NCBI GenBank assembly: GCA_964449325.1
Contig: CAYUYJ010000015.1
Span: 1-64,000, forward strand
DNA length: 64,000 nucleotides
Origin: RGIG3002 sp964449325
Lineage (GTDB): Bacteria; Bacillota; Clostridia; Lachnospirales; Lachnospiraceae
Direction: 5' to 3'
Program-made: the position numbers and the translations under genes
The notes under the pieces: generated by a model
Databases searched by the model: none
Told to the model about the DNA's origin: nothing
Seen by the model: the letters and a program-made list of their open reading frames with translations, nothing else
Shown: piece by piece, positions 60,850 through 64,000 of the stretch
Layout of the letters: the number at the start of each line of letters is the position of its first letter
Position numbering within the stretch: position 1 is the stretch's first letter

Positions 60850-61536
60850 ATGGACAAATTATTTAATTTAGACAGCCCTATTATGAGAGGGTTAAGTAAA
60901 ATGGCTGATATAGTGTGGCTGAATATTCTTACAGTTGTATGCTGTATACCGATTATTACTGTGGGAGCAGCTTTGACAGCGCAGCATTATGTGGTTTTGA
61001 AGATGGTTCGTGATGAAGAGGGGTATATTACCCGTTCCTTCTTCAAATCCTTTAAATTGAATTTTAGGCAGGCAACCTGTATCTGGTTGATTTTCTTTGC
61101 ATTTATTGTAATGTTTGCGTTGGATATTTATATACTCTTATATTCGAATATGAATTTCCCTAAGTTCATGATGATTATTGTCTGTGCGTTGGCAATTATT
61201 GTGGCAATGGTCGGAGTCTATGTGTTTCCGGTACTTTCCAAGTTTGATAATACGGTTAAGAATACAATTATCAACTCTTTTAAAATAGCACTCATCAGTT
61301 TCCCGAGGACATTGCTGATGATAGTGATATATGCATTGCCTGTGGCAATATTTTTCGTGTCATTTCGACTGGTGCCCGTTGCAGCATTGTTTGGCTGTTC
61401 CGGGACAGCTTATTTATGTGCAATGCTTTATAATGGGGTGTTCAAAAAGTTCGAACCGGAAGAGGGAACAACAGAGGATATAGCAGAAGATATAACAGAA
61501 GAGGGAACAGAAACTCAGTCGGTAACAGAAGACTGA
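60850..61536 (+). CDS. DUF624 (YesL-like) membrane protein
   Basis: At 228 residues, it has about five membrane helices and the family start MDKLFNLDSPIMRGLSKMAD. The segment LNILTVVCCIPIITVGAA is very typical of DUF624. The C-terminal 25 residues are acidic (EEGTTEDIAEDITEEGTE). Function is unknown; Bacillus YesL lies beside pectin-use genes. The frame is open from 60772, but the family start is at 60850. It sits between two cyclic-di-GMP genes. Confidence 0.85.
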   Translation: MDKLFNLDSPIMRGLSKMADIVWLNILTVVCCIPIITVGAALTAQHYVVLKMVRDEEGYITRSFFKSFKLNFRQATCIWLIFFAFIVMFALDIYILLYSNMNFPKFMMIIVCALAIIVAMVGVYVFPVLSKFDNTVKNTIINSFKIALISFPRTLLMIVIYALPVAIFFVSFRLVPVAALFGCSGTAYLCAMLYNGVFKKFEPEEGTTEDIAEDITEEGTETQSVTED

Positions 61537-61553
61537 TAAAATGGAGAGGGAAT

Positions 61554-63035
61554 ATGAAGGATAAGCAGACAAAGTCAGTAATAATACAATGGATGATTCC
61601 GACAGCTGTATTGCTTGTGGCAATTATTACAATGTTTATTGATTTTTATGTGACAAGCAGTGAATCGGCACAGACGCAGGTGGAAAAGAATTTCTTATCT
61701 GTGGCGGAAGGATATGCTGCCATGGTGAATGAGAGACTGACATCCATCCAGAAATCAGGAAAGGTTGTAGCAGCGATTATGGAAAAGCATTCCATGAGTG
61801 AGATTGGAATGGCTGCGGAGACGATAGAGGCATTGCATAACCAAACCGATGCCTATATGGTTATTATGTCCAACATGGAAGGCAAAGGGGTCAATCAGGA
61901 TAATGACTGGGTGAACATTACAGGGGTAGATTATTATGAGCAGATAAAGGATGGCAAAGAACAGTTTCTTTATCTGGAAAATGACGGAGTGAATCAGAAA
62001 AAGGCGATTTTATGCGTGCTTCCTATTTGTAAAGAAACGAGCCAAGGAAGGGAAACTGTGGCAGGGATGCTTCTTTTGTACTATCCCATAGAAGAGTTTG
62101 ATACCTTTGTGAAAAAAGGTGAATTTGAAGGAAATGTTTTTTACTGCATAACAGACGGAACGGGTCTGATTATGGAACATATAGAAGGTGACGGAACCGT
62201 TCTGAACAGCGGAAATATATGGGAAACAGTAAAAGATAATACCACAAGGCAAATTATCAGACGCAGGATGCAGAATCAGAACAGCGGTATTTCTGACGCG
62301 GTAGACGGCGATATTAACTATCGGCTGGTATATGCACCGGTAGGAATCAATGACTGGTACGTTATGCTTGGTATCAAGCAGGATTATGTGAATTTCGTGC
62401 AGAATAAAACATGGAATAGTACAAGAAACATGTTTATTAAACTGATTGCATGCATTTGTCTATTTTTAATCATTATTATTGTTTTAAATATTTTGGGAAG
62501 AATGAAAAGCAATAGAACGAATAAAGATCTGGCAGACAAGGCGGATACCGATTTGCTTACAGATTTAAATAATAAGCTGGCGACTGAACGTAAAATCAAA
62601 GAATATATGAAGGAACATCCGAATGAACAGGCGTTATTATTTGTTCTGGATATTGACAATTTCAAGAAAATTAATGATACGATGGGACATGCTTTCGGGG
62701 ATGAGGTTCTGAGAACTTTGGGACACCAGATACGGGGAGAATTCAGAGTATCTGATATTATTGGCCGTACAGGTGGTGATGAGTTTATGATTTTCCTAAA
62801 GAATATCAAAGACGATACCTTACTAAAACAGGAAGCCGATCGTGTTGCCAGATTCTTCAGCAATTTTCAGGCAGGGGAGTATGTGAAATATTCCGCGACA
62901 GCAAGTATTGGTGCAGCGGTATTTCCGAAAGATGCAAAGGACTTTGAAAGTTTATATAAAGCAGCAGATAAAGCACTTTATAAAGCCAAGGAAAGAGGAA
63001 AGAACCAGTTAGCATTTTATGGGGATGACAAATAG
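61554..63035 (+). CDS. Membrane diguanylate cyclase with extracellular Cache-like sensor
   Basis: The 493 residues are TM1 (about 12-32), an extracytoplasmic sensor of about 260 residues resembling dCache (ending near APVGINDWYVMLGIKQDY), TM2 (about 294-315) and a GGDEF domain. The active-site motif GGDEF is intact at 407-411. An I-site RxxD lies at R398-D401, five residues before it, so product inhibition is expected. It makes cyclic di-GMP in response to an unknown external ligand. GAGAGGG lies before the ATG. Confidence 0.93.
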   Translation: MKDKQTKSVIIQWMIPTAVLLVAIITMFIDFYVTSSESAQTQVEKNFLSVAEGYAAMVNERLTSIQKSGKVVAAIMEKHSMSEIGMAAETIEALHNQTDAYMVIMSNMEGKGVNQDNDWVNITGVDYYEQIKDGKEQFLYLENDGVNQKKAILCVLPICKETSQGRETVAGMLLLYYPIEEFDTFVKKGEFEGNVFYCITDGTGLIMEHIEGDGTVLNSGNIWETVKDNTTRQIIRRRMQNQNSGISDAVDGDINYRLVYAPVGINDWYVMLGIKQDYVNFVQNKTWNSTRNMFIKLIACICLFLIIIIVLNILGRMKSNRTNKDLADKADTDLLTDLNNKLATERKIKEYMKEHPNEQALLFVLDIDNFKKINDTMGHAFGDEVLRTLGHQIRGEFRVSDIIGRTGGDEFMIFLKNIKDDTLLKQEADRVARFFSNFQAGEYVKYSATASIGAAVFPKDAKDFESLYKAADKALYKAKERGKNQLAFYGDDK

Positions 63036-63093
63036 TATCTTGTACAATCTGCCTATGAAAGTTTGGTTTATTTGTTCAATTTGACAAAGAAAA

Positions 63094-63213
63094 GGAAAAA
63101 GCATTTTTCCTATAAGCAATTCTTACAATGTAAACGTAAATATTTGTGGAATAGTGGCATAGCGGAAACCCGAGGTTTCCGTTATACTAATTATAGACTT
63201 AGTGCTAGGCACT
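63094..63213 (+). promoter_or_regulatory. Leader of the sugar ABC ATPase: dyads and a cre-like site
   Basis: Three dyads are stacked in the 237-base gap: GGAAAAA-GCA-TTTTTCC (63094-63110), CGGAAACC-CGA-GGTTTCCG (63163-63181) and AGTGC-TAG-GCACT (63201-63213). TATACT (63183-63188) follows the second dyad directly. TGTAAACGTAAATA (63129-63142) matches most of the CcpA cre pattern. A TTGACA at 63081 has no matching -10. Confidence 0.5.
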
Positions 63214-63272
63214 GTATTTTACGAAACTATAATTGGAGGATGAACTCCAAAGACAGAAAGGAGCCCATAAAA

Positions 63273-64000
63273 ATGGCAAGTTTATCTTTAAAAAATGTCT
63301 GCAAAGTATATCCGAACGGATTTGAAGCAGTAAAGGATTTCAATCTTGAAATTCAGGATCAGGAATTTATTATTTTCGTAGGACCTTCAGGTTGTGGTAA
63401 ATCTACTACCCTTCGTATGATTGCAGGTCTGGAAGACATCTCCTCCGGAGAATTAAAAATCGGTGACAGAGTTGTAAATGACGTTGAACCGAAGGATAGA
63501 GATATCGCAATGGTATTCCAGAACTATGCTTTGTATCCTCATATGTCTGTATATGATAACATGGCTTTCGGTCTTAAGTTAAGAAAAGTACCGAAGGATG
63601 AAATTGATAAAATGGTTAAGGAAGCAGCTAAAATCCTTGACTTAACACAGCTTCTTGATCGTAAACCGAAGGCTTTGTCCGGTGGTCAGAGACAGCGTGT
63701 TGCTATGGGTCGTGCTATCGTTCGTAATCCTAAGGTATTCCTTATGGATGAGCCGCTGTCCAACTTGGATGCTAAACTTCGTGTACAGATGCGTATCGAG
63801 ATCGCTAAATTACATCAGAGATTAGGTACAACCATCATCTACGTTACACATGACCAGACAGAAGCTATGACACTTGGTACCAGAATCGTAGTTATGAAAG
63901 ATGGTGTTATTCAGCAGGTTGATACACCTCAGAACTTATATGAGAAACCGCAGAACTTGTTCGTTGCAGGATTCATGGGATCTCCGCAGATGAACTTCTT
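63273..64000 (+). CDS. Sugar ABC transporter ATP-binding protein, MsmX/UgpC type (cut by window edge)
   Basis: The first 242 codons of an ATPase that powers carbohydrate importers. Walker A is GPSGCGKST, the signature is LSGGQRQR, Walker B is VFLMDEPLSNLDAKLR and the H-loop is THDQTEA. The SLSLKNVCKVYPNG start and strong codon bias suggest high expression. In Firmicutes one such protein often serves many sugar transporters. AAAGGAG precedes the ATG. The C-terminal regulatory domain is outside the window. Confidence 0.95.
   Translation, partial: MASLSLKNVCKVYPNGFEAVKDFNLEIQDQEFIIFVGPSGCGKSTTLRMIAGLEDISSGELKIGDRVVNDVEPKDRDIAMVFQNYALYPHMSVYDNMAFGLKLRKVPKDEIDKMVKEAAKILDLTQLLDRKPKALSGGQRQRVAMGRAIVRNPKVFLMDEPLSNLDAKLRVQMRIEIAKLHQRLGTTIIYVTHDQTEAMTLGTRIVVMKDGVIQQVDTPQNLYEKPQNLFVAGFMGSPQMNF

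Overview
The window looks like a chromosomal segment of a low-to-moderate GC, endospore-forming Clostridia, most likely a gut Lachnospiraceae. This is inferred from gene content: spmA-spmB, a metG T-box, split transketolase, FabT-type control of fatty acid synthesis, a yaaR-holB-yaaT-trmN6-rsmI housekeeping cluster, BirA-controlled bioY-bioB, and a polyamine operon with a carboxyspermidine branch. Most genes are on the + strand and tightly packed, with ATG, GTG and TTG starts behind AGGAG-type ribosome sites. No IS element, prophage, CRISPR array or rRNA was seen.

Layout. 1-1500: a tRNA 3' end, its terminator, an eroded alpha/beta-hydrolase, then a CheY-like receiver. 1557-4845: DNA repair methyltransferase, acetyltransferase, HD protein and a PLP decarboxylase. 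4838-13749: pyk, glpK, a guanylate-kinase-like protein, yaaR, holB, ricT/yaaT, trmN6, a COG1306 lipoprotein and rsmI. 13780-20652: type II fatty acid synthesis (acpP-fabK-fabD-fabG-fabF-fabZ-flavin oxidoreductase-fabH) with two FabT-type palindromes. 20653-22353: bioY-bioB on the minus strand behind a BirA operator. 22493-27662: spmAB, an MgtC-like protein and a secreted alpha-L-rhamnosidase. 27710-28140: a promoter, about 385 nt of structured sequence and a strong terminator directly in front of speD. 28167-34696: speD-speA-speE-speB-CASDH-CASDC. 34777-41427: GH2 enzyme, AEC transporter, membrane Mrr-like nuclease plus fabT, DUF885 protein. 41525-48591: araR-like regulator, araA-araB-araD, split transketolase. 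48658-51862: Rpn-like nuclease with a 21-bp tandem repeat, then a PadR/HAAS membrane module. 51945-58933: rpe, MATE exporter, T-box-metG, lipase, small secreted protein, D-lactate dehydrogenase. 59048-63035: acetyltransferase, HD-GYP phosphodiesterase, DUF624 protein, diguanylate cyclase. 63273-end: MsmX/UgpC-type sugar ABC ATPase, cut by the window edge.

How the parts connect. The MarR-family protein at 39154 resembles FabT. The palindrome TTTGA-N3-TCAAA occurs at the acpP promoter, before fabD and before the nuclease-fabT pair, so a lipid regulon with autoregulation can be proposed from sequence alone. The polyamine operon carries arginine decarboxylase and agmatinase to make putrescine, and then two different routes to spermidine (SpeD/SpeE and carboxyspermidine dehydrogenase/decarboxylase). 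The ara genes feed L-arabinose through ribulose-5-phosphate into the adjacent transketolase, with rpe a few kb away. The last 4 kb holds a putative cyclic-di-GMP synthesis and degradation pair.

The most unusual items are the RNA-like unit in front of speD, the dual spermidine operon, the co-transcribed membrane nuclease and FabT, and the Rpn protein with exactly twelve 21-bp heptad repeats. I did not find a clear defence island or an obviously new multi-gene system; these are leads, not proofs.
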